From Ignavibacteria bacterium (GTDB lineage: Bacteria; Bacteroidota; Ignavibacteria; Tepidaquicellales; OLB5), in the NCBI GenBank assembly GCA_026417195.1, contig JAOADS010000028.1:1-15624 (forward strand): a stretch of 15,624 nt of DNA. Reading direction: 5' to 3'. Positions 1-7,557 of this stretch are shown here, in pieces. The notes beneath the pieces are model-generated. The model saw only the letters and a program-made list of their open reading frames with translations, did no database searches and had not been told where the DNA came from. How positions within the stretch are numbered: position 1 is the first letter of the stretch; every line of letters begins with the position of its first letter. Both the position numbers and the translations under genes were made by a program.

Positions 1-405
1 GTCCAGATTTGCATTGTCTGGCCAACTGTTTAAAGGAGCAAACCTCTGAAGACCCTTGCTTCCTCCTCCTCTTCCGTCACCAACTCTGTAGGTGCCTGCA
101 CTGTGCCAAGCCATTCTGATAAACAAAGGACCATAATGTCCGAAATCAGCAGGCCACCAATTCTGGGACGAAGTCATTAGTTCTTTTAGGTCATTTTTCA
201 ATGATTCATAGTCAAGGCTTTTAAAAGACTCTCTGTAATTAAAATTGCTGTCCATAGGATCGGAAAGCTCTGAATTCTGCCTTAACATGCCTAGATCAAT
301 CTGGTTAGGCCACCAGTCTTTGTTTTTAGTCCCGCCCCATTTTGAACCGTTGGATGAAGTTATCCCAGTAAAAGGGCATTTACCGTTTTTTGCACTATCT
401 CCCAT
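1..405 (-). CDS. katG: Catalase-peroxidase KatG, N-terminal part (3' end outside window)
   Basis: Bifunctional haem catalase-peroxidase that removes hydrogen peroxide. Only codons 1-135 are present; the gene runs off the left edge. I translated the minus strand from the ATG at 405-403. The start region has the typical GKCPF stretch, followed by WWPNQ (31-35), SQNWWPADFGHYGPLFIRMA (80-99) and the stretch ending NSWPDNANLD. The distal haem pocket is intact: Arg97, Trp100 and His101 in RMAWHSAGTYR; Trp100 matches the Trp of the family's Met-Tyr-Trp adduct. The Tyr and Met of the adduct, the proximal His and the duplicated C-terminal domain lie outside the window. There is no signal peptide, so the product is probably cytoplasmic. 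It is divergent from oxyR, and the 167-bp gap holds an OxyR-like site and a strong Bacteroidota-type promoter, so peroxide induction through OxyR is the simplest reading. The family assignment is secure. Confidence 0.97.
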   Translation of the reverse strand, partial: MGDSAKNGKCPFTGITSSNGSKWGGTKNKDWWPNQIDLGMLRQNSELSDPMDSNFNYRESFKSLDYESLKNDLKELMTSSQNWWPADFGHYGPLFIRMAWHSAGTYRVGDGRGGGSKGLQRFAPLNSWPDNANLD

Positions 406-439
406 AGTTATTTTTATTTTGTTTTATTTAATGAATATT

Positions 440-471
440 CAAAGATAATTCATCACCATTAATAAATCAAA
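440..471 (-). promoter_or_regulatory. katG promoter (TTTG / N20 / TATCTTTG)
   Basis: Read on the minus strand, a -33 TTTG (471-468) is followed by a 20-nt spacer and TATCTTTG (447-440), an exact match to the Bacteroidota -7 consensus TAnnTTTG. The start of transcription should fall near 433-436, giving a leader of about 30 nt that is A-rich and has no Shine-Dalgarno sequence before the ATG at 405. The spacing equals that of the tRNA-Lys and 5215 promoters in this window. The consensus is established knowledge; the start site is inferred. Confidence 0.72.
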
Positions 472-481
472 CTGATAATCT

Positions 482-506
482 CTATAAAATTATAGATAAA
501 AACTAT
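482..506. promoter_or_regulatory. Candidate OxyR operator between katG and oxyR
   Basis: Three tetrads are arranged CTAT (482-485), ATAG (492-495) and CTAT (503-506) with gaps of 6 and 7 nt. The right half, 492-506, fits the enterobacterial OxyR half-site ATAGnTnnnAnCTAT at every defined position. The left half is the inverted repeat CTATAAAATTATAG (482-495). A fourth ATAG expected near 471-474 is only half matched. The site begins 11 nt upstream of the katG -33 element, a good place for an activator, and also lies upstream of oxyR, so it could serve both genes. That OxyR binds it is inference. Confidence 0.6.
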
Positions 507-535
507 ATTAGTTACAGGGAGAAAATATAAATATG

Positions 536-566
536 TTGTTTATTTAAAATCCCATGAATAATTTTA
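536..566 (+). promoter_or_regulatory. Probable oxyR promoter (TTG / N20 / TAATTTTA)
   Basis: TTG (536-538), a 20-nt spacer and TAATTTTA (559-566) match TTG-N20-TAnnTTTG with one mismatch, at the last base of the -7 box. The oxyR ATG at 573 follows only 6 nt later, which would put the start of transcription at or next to the start codon. No Shine-Dalgarno sequence is present. Supported mainly by the identical spacing in the better promoters of this window. Confidence 0.45.
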
Positions 567-572
567 CCAGAA

Positions 573-1523
573 ATGACAATACAACAATTAGAATATATCG
601 TAGCTGTTGATAAATATCGTCATTTTGTAACTGCAGCTGAAAAATGTTTTGTTACACAGGCTACTTTAAGCATGATGATAAAAAAACTCGAAGATGAACT
701 TAATGTAAAAATTTTTGACAGGACCAAACATCCTGTAATCACTACTCAGTCCGGGAAAAAAATAATTGAGCAGGCAAGGATAATTCTGAAAGAATGTTCA
801 AGAATGAAAGAACTAGTTAATGAGGAAAATTCAAAGATAGAAGGTGAAATAAGAATCGGAATAATTCCCACACTCTCACCATACCTGCTTCCGCTATTCC
901 TAAAAAGATTCACTAACAAATATCCAGATCTCAGACTACACATAAGCGAACTGACAACTAATGATATAATAGAAAAACTAAAGACAGGAAAACTAGATTC
1001 AGGAATAATAGCATTACCTTCAGATGAAGAAGATATAGTGGAAAACTCGCTATTTACTGAAGAATTTGTTATATATTCGCCATTTAAAAATTATTCCCAA
1101 AAATATCTTCATACCTCTGAAATTGACCTGAACAGATTATGGCTTATGGATGAAGGTCACTGTATGAGAAATCAGGTCATCAAACTATGCAGACTTAAAA
1201 ATCACAGCAAGTATAACCGCAAACTTGATTTAGCGACCTCAAGTATTGAAACTTTGGTCAGAATTGTAAATACAAATGAAGGCTTGACGGTCTTACCCTA
1301 TCTCGCAATAAAATATCTCCCTAAGAGCTACCTCCAGCACATATATCATTTCAAACCTCCTGTACCGGCACGCAGAATCGGACTTGTTAGTTTCAGATAC
1401 TTTACAAAGGGTAACATTCTCAAAGCTCTAAAAGAGGAAATAATAAATTCTTTACCTGACAAAATATTTTCCAAAGTCACAAAAAAAATAATAAAAGTCA
1501 GAATGAGTGAACTTAAAACTTGA
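573..1523 (+). CDS. oxyR: Hydrogen peroxide-sensing LysR-type regulator OxyR
   Basis: LysR-family transcription factor of the OxyR type. The N-terminal winged helix-turn-helix covers about residues 1-60 (MTIQQLEYIV, then AAEKCFVTQATLS). The periplasmic-binding-like sensor domain runs from about 90 to 300. The redox signature is clear: GHCMRNQVIKLC places Cys197 and Cys206 nine residues apart, the spacing of E. coli Cys199 and Cys208, whose disulfide switches OxyR on. The length of 316 residues is normal for the family. It is divergent from katG, the classic OxyR target, with a candidate operator between them. Its stop overlaps the TTG start of the prmA-like gene by 4 nt, so the two are probably co-transcribed. 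The C-terminal tail is Lys-rich. The assignment is strong because the cysteines and the gene context agree. Confidence 0.94.
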   Translation: MTIQQLEYIVAVDKYRHFVTAAEKCFVTQATLSMMIKKLEDELNVKIFDRTKHPVITTQSGKKIIEQARIILKECSRMKELVNEENSKIEGEIRIGIIPTLSPYLLPLFLKRFTNKYPDLRLHISELTTNDIIEKLKTGKLDSGIIALPSDEEDIVENSLFTEEFVIYSPFKNYSQKYLHTSEIDLNRLWLMDEGHCMRNQVIKLCRLKNHSKYNRKLDLATSSIETLVRIVNTNEGLTVLPYLAIKYLPKSYLQHIYHFKPPVPARRIGLVSFRYFTKGNILKALKEEIINSLPDKIFSKVTKKIIKVRMSELKT

Positions 1524-2368
1524 TCGGGAAAAATAAAAATATTTATAAAATTAAAATTCGCTACACAGATAAGATCTATGAAAATATCTGTAATAATCTC
1601 TATATGTATGGAATAAATTCAATTTTAGAAGATGATAACGAGATTACTGTTTTCCTTAACTCAAAAAAGGAAGCTGATAAGCTGAGGGAAATCTTAATCA
1701 GAAATACGAATCTTAATTCAGAAGATATAAGAACAGAGAAATTCGCAGACAGGAACTGGAACGACGAATGGAAAAAATCACTTGAACCAATACGTATAAA
1801 TAATAAATTTATTATCTATCCGTCATGGAAAGCCGAAGAAATCAAGGATGAAAAGCTGATAAAGATCCAGATTGATCCGAAAATGTCTTTCGGAACCGGT
1901 CACAATGAAACCACACAGCTGATAATTGAATTAATGAGTAAACATATCTCACCGGCTGACAAAAAAATGATTGACTTCGGTTGCGGCACGGCTATTCTTT
2001 CAATTGCAGCTGAGAAATTGGGACTAAAAAAAATTACTGCAATAGATATTGACACTGATGCTGTAATCAACGCTCAGGAAAATATCAAAGTCAACGATTG
2101 TTCAGGGATAAAAATACTACAATGTTCGATATCCGACATAAAGGAGAATGACTTCCACATAATCGCAGCTAACCTTACATCATCTGTAATACTGGATAAC
2201 CTTACAGAAGTAAAACTCAGACTTAAAAAAGGCGGAAAACTGTTTTTAAGTGGAATATTAAAAGAGGAAAAAGATGAAATCCTGAATCATCTTAAACTTA
2301 ATCACTTTAAAATTCTTGAAATAAATGATAAAGGAGAATGGACAGCGATTTACTGCGTAAAACAATAA
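1520..2368 (+). CDS. prmA: Ribosomal protein L11 methyltransferase (PrmA family)
   Basis: SAM-dependent methyltransferase expected to methylate ribosomal protein L11. An N-terminal substrate-recognition region (about 1-90) precedes the Rossmann-fold methyltransferase domain. Visible motifs are KMSFGTGHNETT (121-132), very characteristic of PrmA; the SAM motif DFGCGTAILSI (152-162); the acidic end of strand 2 in AIDIDTDAV (174-182); and the AANLTSSVI loop (216-224), matching the family's NI/NL loop. The length of 282 is close to E. coli PrmA (293). The start must be TTG at 1520: the frame is closed by a stop at 1514-1516, and the next Met (residue 29) would remove the first strand of the recognition domain. 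The TTG overlaps the oxyR stop (TTGA), suggesting coupled translation. Its last 31 nt overlap the next gene. Confidence 0.9.
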   Translation: MIGKNKNIYKIKIRYTDKIYENICNNLYMYGINSILEDDNEITVFLNSKKEADKLREILIRNTNLNSEDIRTEKFADRNWNDEWKKSLEPIRINNKFIIYPSWKAEEIKDEKLIKIQIDPKMSFGTGHNETTQLIIELMSKHISPADKKMIDFGCGTAILSIAAEKLGLKKITAIDIDTDAVINAQENIKVNDCSGIKILQCSISDIKENDFHIIAANLTSSVILDNLTEVKLRLKKGGKLFLSGILKEEKDEILNHLKLNHFKILEINDKGEWTAIYCVKQ

Positions 2369-3300
2369 TTGACATAGGAACAAATACAATACTCATGCTG
2401 ATTGCCGATTATGACTACCGTTCAGGCAAAGTTATAACGGTATCAGATATACAACGCATTCCGAGATTAGGCAAAGGTGTAGATACAAACAAGAAAATAT
2501 TAACTGAGTCCTTCTGGAAAGCATCTGAAATCCTCTCTGAATATAAAAAAATCAGTAATGAACATAACAGTAAAGAAATAATAGCTGTGGGGACAAGTTT
2601 CCTCAGAGATTCATCAAACAAGGACGAATTCATAAAATCTATATCAGACATGACAGGTATAAATATTTCCATACTGTCCGGAAAAGATGAAGCGAAATGG
2701 ACCTTTATCGGAGGAATTTATGATAAACTCAGAACAGGTAAGTTTACAACCATAGACATCGGAGGAGGAAGCACAGAAATTACTTCAGCTGAACTTCCCA
2801 CAGACCACTTAAATGACCTTATTAAGATCAACCCAGCTGGTATAAGTTTAGACATAGGTTCGGTGAGAATAAAGGAAAGGTTTCTGGGAAAGCATCCTCC
2901 GAATTTTGATGATATCATAAAAGCTGAAAACTTTATAAACCATGAACTAGAAAAAATGTCTCTGAACCTTTCAGATTCCTTTTTAATAGGAGTTGCCGGC
3001 ACAATAACAACACTCGGAGCATATAAACTAAAGCTCAACTCATTCTCACCGGAAAAAGTTGACGGGATAAGTATCAATATTGATGAAACTGAAGAATTTC
3101 TGAAGGAATTTGCTACCAGTACCATAGAGGAAATCTACACCAGAGGTAAATATATGCACGGCAGAGCAGACATAATAACATCCGGTGTTCTGATTCTAAA
3201 ATGCTTCATGGAAAAGTTTGGATTCAGGGAAATAACTATCAGCACGAAAGGTTTAAGATACGGAATTTTTATAAGGGAAATTTCAAAATTGCTTAATTAA
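2338..3300 (+). CDS. Ppx/GppA family phosphatase (exopolyphosphatase-like)
   Basis: Member of the ASKHA-fold Ppx/GppA family, which hydrolyses terminal phosphates from polyphosphate or pppGpp. Family motifs in order: IDIGTNT (11-17, phosphate loop 1), VGTSFLRDSSN (84-94), LSGKDEA (113-119, with Glu118 at the catalytic Glu position), TIDIGGGSTE (138-147, phosphate loop 2) and GVAGTITTL (218-226). At 320 residues it has only the two actin-like domains and lacks the C-terminal HD-like region of the roughly 500-residue enterobacterial enzymes; short forms are common elsewhere. The ATG at 2338 lies inside the prmA-like gene (31-nt overlap); AAGGAG at 2331-2336 is only 1 nt away, too close for an ordinary ribosome binding site. 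The gene ends tail to tail with the 4952 gene, sharing TTAA at 3297-3300. Substrate (polyphosphate or pppGpp) cannot be told; the PPK2 gene at 12945 makes polyphosphate attractive. Confidence 0.9.
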   Translation: MDSDLLRKTIIDIGTNTILMLIADYDYRSGKVITVSDIQRIPRLGKGVDTNKKILTESFWKASEILSEYKKISNEHNSKEIIAVGTSFLRDSSNKDEFIKSISDMTGINISILSGKDEAKWTFIGGIYDKLRTGKFTTIDIGGGSTEITSAELPTDHLNDLIKINPAGISLDIGSVRIKERFLGKHPPNFDDIIKAENFINHELEKMSLNLSDSFLIGVAGTITTLGAYKLKLNSFSPEKVDGISINIDETEEFLKEFATSTIEEIYTRGKYMHGRADIITSGVLILKCFMEKFGFREITISTKGLRYGIFIREISKLLN

Positions 3301-4952
3301 TCAAAGCTACAGAATCTCAGGTTAATTATTCCAAGTCCGTCAACATACATACCTTTTACGTTCTTTTGTCTAAGATAAATATACTGATTGTAGTAAACAA
3401 TCATCCACGGCGAATCTTCAAAAATATATTTATCTATTTCTCTGTAAACTTTCATTCTCTCTTCAAAACCCGTGAGCTTAAGTCCCAGTTCATAGAGTGA
3501 ATCCACTGCGGGATTTTTATAATGTGAAGTATTTGGACCTATAGGTGTTGCGTTTTTACTGTAAAACAGTGCATAGTAATTCTCCGGATCATAATAATCA
3601 GCACCCCAGTTAGCCCTCCAGAAAGGTAACTTACCTTCATTCTGCGCAGAGCGGTGAGCTGCACCCACCATCTCCTCTATCTCTAAGTTTATACCTATTT
3701 CCTTAAACTGTGACTGAAGAGCTTCACATAACTCTCTCTGAGATTCATCATTGTGATAAATTATCTTAAGCTTCAGCCCTCTGCCATCCGGATAGCCTGC
3801 TTCACTTAACAGTTGTTTAGCTTTCTCCGGATCATAATCATAACCTTTCACATCTTCTGAAAAGCCCGGCATTCCCTTTGGCAAAGGTCCGTGAATACCC
3901 GGACTTCCCTTTCCCCTTAAAACATAGTTGACTATCTTCTCACGGTCTATAGCGTAGTTTAGGGCTTTCCTTAATTTAGTGTTCTGCGATAAAGGATTAT
4001 TTTTACCTCCTTCCATTTCCGGATTTAACATGGCACATAAATAAACTGTGTTGAGATATGGTTGTTTTATAAGATCAAAATTATATTCCTGTTTTAGAAC
4101 ACCTTTTTCATCTGTTATTTGACTATAAACATCAATTGAAGGCTTCATAAAATCAAGTTTTCCTGAAGTGAAATCAAGAAATTCTGTTTCACTACTCCTT
4201 ATGAAATAAACTTTGAATCCATCTATATACGGAAGTTGTCTGCCGTCTGAGTCTTTTTTATGATACTTATCATTTCTGACGCATATCAGTTCCTTATCCA
4301 TCTCCCATTTTTTGAATCTAAACGGACCTGTTCCCACAATATGGAAACCAAAGTTTTCCTTGTAATGCTCTACAGCTTCTTTAGGATAAACATAGCCATA
4401 AGGCATGGTAAGAATGCTTAGAAACGGAGCAAATGGTTGTTTAAGTTTAATCTGAAAAACAGAATCGTTAACAGCTATAAAACCTTTAACCTCCTTTACA
4501 TTATCAGGATCAGAAGCGAATTCTTCAGCACCAACTACTTTATCTCTGTAAACCCAAAGCCCTCTGGTTTTTGAACGCGGATCACATACCCTTTCGTAAC
4601 AATACTTAAAATCGTAAGCAGTTACCCTTCTCCCTTTTCCGCCGGGAAAACATTCATTATCATGAAAAAAAACATCATTCTTCAGATTAAAAGTGTAAAG
4701 AGTTCCATCTTCGGAAATTGAGTAACTTTTTGCAATCAATGGAACAAGTCTTGCATCCTTATCATATTCAACCAGTCCCTCACACACATTTATAAGCACA
4801 TGCAGAGCTGGATAGTTATTAGCAGTTACAGGATCAAGACTTTCTATACCATTTGGTTCATTGTATCTGAAAAACCTTTCTGAACCTTCTTTTTTAGTAC
4901 AACTCTGACATAATAACAAAATAAAAAGAAAAACAAATAAGCTGCGTGTCAT
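3297..4952 (-). CDS. ABC transporter substrate-binding lipoprotein, oligopeptide type (SBP family 5)
   Basis: Extracytoplasmic binding protein of the DppA/OppA class (SBP_bac_5), 551 residues, delivering peptides or similar ligands to an ABC importer. The N-terminus is a lipoprotein signal: MTRS, a hydrophobic run, then LLLCQSC with Cys18 as the likely lipidated residue. Position -3 is Cys rather than Leu/Val, so the lipobox is imperfect. Family features include NGIESLDPVTANNYPALHVL near the mature N-terminus, LTMPYGYVYPKEA, GTGPFRFKKWE, the LRKALNYAIDREKIVNYVL segment and YDYDPEKAKQLLSEAGYPDG. No permease or ATPase genes of a transporter are adjacent, so it may be an orphan serving a distant importer. 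It lies 42 nt downstream of tRNA-Lys on the same strand and I see no TAnnTTTG box directly before it, so read-through from the tRNA promoter is possible. Its stop overlaps that of the Ppx/GppA gene. Confidence 0.92.
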   Translation of the reverse strand: MTRSLFVFLFILLLCQSCTKKEGSERFFRYNEPNGIESLDPVTANNYPALHVLINVCEGLVEYDKDARLVPLIAKSYSISEDGTLYTFNLKNDVFFHDNECFPGGKGRRVTAYDFKYCYERVCDPRSKTRGLWVYRDKVVGAEEFASDPDNVKEVKGFIAVNDSVFQIKLKQPFAPFLSILTMPYGYVYPKEAVEHYKENFGFHIVGTGPFRFKKWEMDKELICVRNDKYHKKDSDGRQLPYIDGFKVYFIRSSETEFLDFTSGKLDFMKPSIDVYSQITDEKGVLKQEYNFDLIKQPYLNTVYLCAMLNPEMEGGKNNPLSQNTKLRKALNYAIDREKIVNYVLRGKGSPGIHGPLPKGMPGFSEDVKGYDYDPEKAKQLLSEAGYPDGRGLKLKIIYHNDESQRELCEALQSQFKEIGINLEIEEMVGAAHRSAQNEGKLPFWRANWGADYYDPENYYALFYSKNATPIGPNTSHYKNPAVDSLYELGLKLTGFEERMKVYREIDKYIFEDSPWMIVYYNQYIYLRQKNVKGMYVDGLGIINLRFCSFD

Positions 4953-4994
4953 AAAAACTGATTTATAAAGTTTATGGTGAGGAATTATAATAAG

Positions 4995-5067
<73 letters not shown>

Positions 5068-5079
5068 TGAATATTACTG

Positions 5080-5110
5080 CAAATATAATTTTACGGTTAT
5101 TTGCTATCAA
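5080..5110 (-). promoter_or_regulatory. tRNA-Lys promoter (TTG / N20 / TATATTTG)
   Basis: On the minus strand TTG (5110-5108), a 20-nt spacer and TATATTTG (5087-5080) match the Bacteroidota consensus TTG-N20-TAnnTTTG exactly. Transcription would start around 5073-5076, a few bases before the mature tRNA 5' end at 5067. The match to consensus upstream of a certain tRNA gene makes this the best anchored promoter in the window. Confidence 0.75.
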
Positions 5111-5178
5111 TGATGAAAACAACTCAACTGAATGTCTTAGACAAGCAGAGATTCCGGGAATTACTACTAATATTAATA

Positions 5179-5209
5179 TTGACAATTTTAAAGTGAAACT
5201 TTAAATTTG
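5179..5209 (+). promoter_or_regulatory. Promoter of the 5215 ATPase gene (TTG / N20 / TAAATTTG)
   Basis: TTG (5179-5181), a 20-nt spacer and TAAATTTG (5202-5209) form an exact TTG-N20-TAnnTTTG promoter. The ATG at 5215 starts only 5 nt after the -7 box, so the mRNA would be leaderless or nearly so. The promoter lies almost wholly inside the inverted repeat at 5181-5211. Confidence 0.65.
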
Positions 5210-5211
5210 TC
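5181..5211. repeat. 31-bp inverted repeat over the 5215 promoter (possible operator)
   Basis: Left arm GACAATTTTAAAGT (5181-5194) and right arm ACTTTAAATTTGTC (5198-5211) pair at 13 of 14 positions around a 3-nt centre (GAA); the only mismatch is 5186/5206. The repeat covers the last base of the -33 TTG, the whole spacer and the whole -7 box, and ends 4 nt before the ATG. A dimeric protein bound here would block RNA polymerase, so a repressor operator is the natural reading. It is not a likely intrinsic terminator, because the stem is very AT-rich and no T-run follows. The binding protein is unknown. Confidence 0.6.
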
Positions 5212-5214
5212 AAA

Positions 5215-6393
5215 ATGCCATACATCAAGAGAAAAATAGAAAATCAGATACTCAGAGCCTCAAAAAATTTTCCGGCAGTTATATTAACAGGTGCAAGAAG
5301 AACAGGCAAAACAACCATCCTTAAAAATTTATTCCCTGAAGCGTCTTACATATTATTAGAAGATCCAGACATAATCAGCCGTTTCAGAACTGATCCTAAT
5401 GGTTTTCTGGATGAATTAAAATTACCTGTCATACTTGATGAAGTCCAAAATACACCTGATATATTTAACTATGTAAGGAGCAGAATTGACAAAAAACCTT
5501 CACAGAAAGGGAAATGGCTTATAACCGGTTCTCAGGCTATTCATTTAATGAGAGGAGTAACTGAATCAATGACAGGAAGAGCTGCTATTTTTAACCTAAT
5601 GCCTATGTCAACGGAAGAGTCAAGTAAAGTCTCTTTAATTAAAGGTGGATTCCCGGAAGTTATTATCAAGCCTTCTGTTTCATTCATTTGGTTCAGTTCC
5701 TACATTCAAACCTATCTCGAACGTGACGTAAGACAAATCAGTAACATACGTGATTTGCCAACTTTCAGGAGATTTTTCTCCCTGCTTGCATCACATACCG
5801 GCAACATGCTTAACCGTTCAGCTCTTGCAGCTTCAGTTGGCGTTTCCGTACCTGTCATATCTCAATGGCTGAATATACTGGAACTTACTGAACAGATTAT
5901 ACTGCTACCTCAATATTTTGAAAATTTCGGGAAAAGAATAATCAAGTCGCCAAAAATCTTTTTCTCTGATACTGGACTTTTATGTAATTTACTTGGAATA
6001 AATTCAGCCGCTGAACTTGAACGTTCACCTTTTCTCGGAGCTATATTTGAGAACTTTGTCTTAAATGAGATCATAAAATATCAGATAAACAGAGGGAAAA
6101 GACGTGATGTTTATTATTTCCGCAGCAGAGAAGGGCTTGAGGTTGATATAATTCTGCCGCTGGGGAACAGAAAGCTGCTTTTGATCGAAGTGAAAGCAAC
6201 TAAAACAGTTTTTCCATCTCATGCAAATTCTCTCATCAGATTAAGTAAAGCAATTAAAAATCATAAAGTATTTTCCGTTGTAGTTCACAGACCTTCTGAT
6301 AAAATCAAAAACATCAGTGCATTACAGCCCGGAGTAAAAGCACTAAGTGTGTCTGATATCCTGGATTTTATGAAAACGATCGCTTATAAGTAA
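5215..6393 (+). CDS. AAA-type ATPase with DUF4143 C-terminal domain
   Basis: Member of the widespread AAA_14 + DUF4143 family of P-loop ATPases, whose cellular role is largely unestablished. The Walker A motif is GARRTGKT (26-33) and Walker B is VILDE (72-76), followed by the family's EVQNTPDIFNYVRS. A sensor-like GSQAIHLM lies at 105-112. Residues about 195-225 form a helix-turn-helix-like segment (NRSALAASVGVSVPVISQWL) linking to the DUF4143 part. That part contains KIFFSDTGLLCNLLGI (247-262), FENFVLNEI and a terminal strand pair LEVDIILPL ... LLLIEVKAT with Asp311, Glu325 and Lys327 arranged like a PD-(D/E)xK nuclease core. The length of 392 is normal. The gene stands alone between the tRNA-Lys promoter and the radical SAM gene. 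These genes are patchily distributed and often transferred, but codon use here looks like its neighbours. Confidence 0.9.
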   Translation: MPYIKRKIENQILRASKNFPAVILTGARRTGKTTILKNLFPEASYILLEDPDIISRFRTDPNGFLDELKLPVILDEVQNTPDIFNYVRSRIDKKPSQKGKWLITGSQAIHLMRGVTESMTGRAAIFNLMPMSTEESSKVSLIKGGFPEVIIKPSVSFIWFSSYIQTYLERDVRQISNIRDLPTFRRFFSLLASHTGNMLNRSALAASVGVSVPVISQWLNILELTEQIILLPQYFENFGKRIIKSPKIFFSDTGLLCNLLGINSAAELERSPFLGAIFENFVLNEIIKYQINRGKRRDVYYFRSREGLEVDIILPLGNRKLLLIEVKATKTVFPSHANSLIRLSKAIKNHKVFSVVVHRPSDKIKNISALQPGVKALSVSDILDFMKTIAYK

Positions 6394-6422
6394 AACTTCT
6401 TTTCCTTTACTGATTTAGATAC

Positions 6423-6458
6423 TATATTTGTTTTAATCATAACTTAGTCTTAATTTCG
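6423..6458 (+). promoter_or_regulatory. Two overlapping promoter candidates for the radical SAM gene
   Basis: TATATTTG (6423-6430) is an exact -7 element, but the triplet 20 nt upstream (6400-6402) is TTT, not TTG. The TTG at its own end (6428-6430) is followed after exactly 20 nt by TAATTTCG (6451-6458), a -7 box with one mismatch. The first would give a leader of about 25 nt before the ATG at 6463; the second would give a leaderless start. Sequence alone does not decide which is used. Confidence 0.4.
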
Positions 6459-6462
6459 TATA

Positions 6463-7533
6463 ATGATTCACCGAAGTTTAAAATCTAGAGGAACTTCACT
6501 AAATCCTAAAAACAGGTTTGAGCCTTTATTTATTGACTATGAAGACCTAGCTGATGAATACTTTGAAGAACCACCAGACCGTAAACTTAAAACAAACTTT
6601 TTCAGAGATAATTCAAGAACGATTCTTTCAGAAAACAACAGCCCGGATCTCGGTTTCCGTTACAGTATAAATCCATACAGAGGCTGTGAACATGGATGCA
6701 TTTACTGTTATGCCAGACCTTCTCATGAATATCTTGGATTTTCATCAGGGCTGGAATTTGAAACCAAAATCATGGTAAAACCTGATGCAGCTGAGCTACT
6801 TGAGAAACATTTTATGAAAAAATCCTGGAAGCCTGAGTTCATTATGTTTTCAGGAAATACAGATTGTTATCAGCCTGTAGAAAGGAAACTTCAGCTTACA
6901 AGAAAATGCCTTGAAGTATTTCTGAAATTCAGAAATCCTGTAGGTTTGATAACTAAAAACGCCTTGATACAAAGAGACATTGATCTGATCAAAAAACTCG
7001 CTGAATTAAATCTCGTTTCAGTGGTAATTTCAATAACAACTCTCAACCGTGAACTCTCAAGGAAACTTGAGCCAAGGACTTCCGTACCGAAAAAAAGGCT
7101 GGAGACAATTTATAAGCTATCATCTGAAGGAATTCCTACAGGTGTGAATGTAGCACCGATTATACCCGGTCTCAATGATGAAGAAATCCCTCAGATACTT
7201 AAAGCTGCATCTGAAAACGGAGCGAAGTTCGCAGGTCACATTATTCTTCGTTTACCATATTCTGTGAAAGAGCTTTTTATTGAATGGCTGGAAAGAAACT
7301 TCCCTGAAAGGGCAAAGAAGATAATAAACAGAATACATGAAGTGAGAGGAAAAGACAAGTTATCAGATAACAGATTCGGGACAAGAATGAGCGGAGAAGG
7401 TATATATGCTGAAGCCATACATCAGCTCTTCAGAAAATCATGTATTAAATACGGGCTTAACAGAGAAACAATAAAGCTCAGGACTGACCTCTTTACACGT
7501 AAGACAGAACCATTACAAACCGAACTTTTCTGA
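6463..7533 (+). CDS. Radical SAM protein, PA0069/Rv2578c type (SplB-related, COG1533)
   Basis: Radical SAM enzyme of unknown reaction, 356 residues. The [4Fe-4S] cluster motif is CEHGCIYC with Cys75, Cys79 and Cys82 (CxxxCxxC). It is preceded by the family's opening SRGTSLNPKNRFEPL (8-22) and YSINPYRG (67-74), and followed by YARPSHEYLGF. Other recognisable stretches are FSGNTDCYQPVER, LEPRTSVPKKRLETI, APIIPGLND and ILRLPYSVKELF. The resemblance to spore photoproduct lyase (SplB) is distant and does not imply DNA repair; no function is established for this subgroup as far as I know. The gene is 69 nt after the ATPase gene and 36 nt before glgB, on the same strand but with its own promoter candidates. 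No partner gene, such as a substrate peptide, is visible next to it. Confidence 0.9.
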   Translation: MIHRSLKSRGTSLNPKNRFEPLFIDYEDLADEYFEEPPDRKLKTNFFRDNSRTILSENNSPDLGFRYSINPYRGCEHGCIYCYARPSHEYLGFSSGLEFETKIMVKPDAAELLEKHFMKKSWKPEFIMFSGNTDCYQPVERKLQLTRKCLEVFLKFRNPVGLITKNALIQRDIDLIKKLAELNLVSVVISITTLNRELSRKLEPRTSVPKKRLETIYKLSSEGIPTGVNVAPIIPGLNDEEIPQILKAASENGAKFAGHIILRLPYSVKELFIEWLERNFPERAKKIINRIHEVRGKDKLSDNRFGTRMSGEGIYAEAIHQLFRKSCIKYGLNRETIKLRTDLFTRKTEPLQTELF

Positions 7534-7557
7534 CTGAATTATTTCCAAAATAAAAGA

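Noticed and set aside
245..448. Plus-strand reading frame of 67 codons opposite katG.
   Set aside because: It lies almost entirely antisense to a clear KatG sequence and shows no family features of its own.
2331..2336. AAGGAG as a Shine-Dalgarno sequence for the Ppx/GppA gene.
   Set aside because: It is only 1 nt from the ATG, too close to work, and other genes in the window lack such sites.
2718..3125. Minus-strand frame of 135 codons within the Ppx/GppA gene.
   Set aside because: Opposite an intact gene carrying all Ppx/GppA motifs; the long antisense frame follows from codon composition.
5171..5181. AATATTAATATT-like symmetry just upstream of the 5215 promoter.
   Set aside because: A short A/T-only palindrome, expected by chance in this composition; the neighbouring 31-bp inverted repeat is the real signal.
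5110..5196. 28-codon reading frame, charged N-terminal half and very hydrophobic C-terminal half (ending ELLLILILTILK), resembling a tiny membrane peptide.
   Set aside because: No promoter or ribosome binding site precedes it, it overlaps the tRNA-Lys promoter and ends inside the inverted repeat, and AT-rich DNA readily yields Leu/Ile-rich short frames.
6463..7533. Spore photoproduct lyase (SplB) as the identity of the radical SAM gene.
   Set aside because: The cluster motif spacing, the opening SRGTSLNPKNRFEPL and the overall wording fit the PA0069/Rv2578c group; SplB is only a distant relative.
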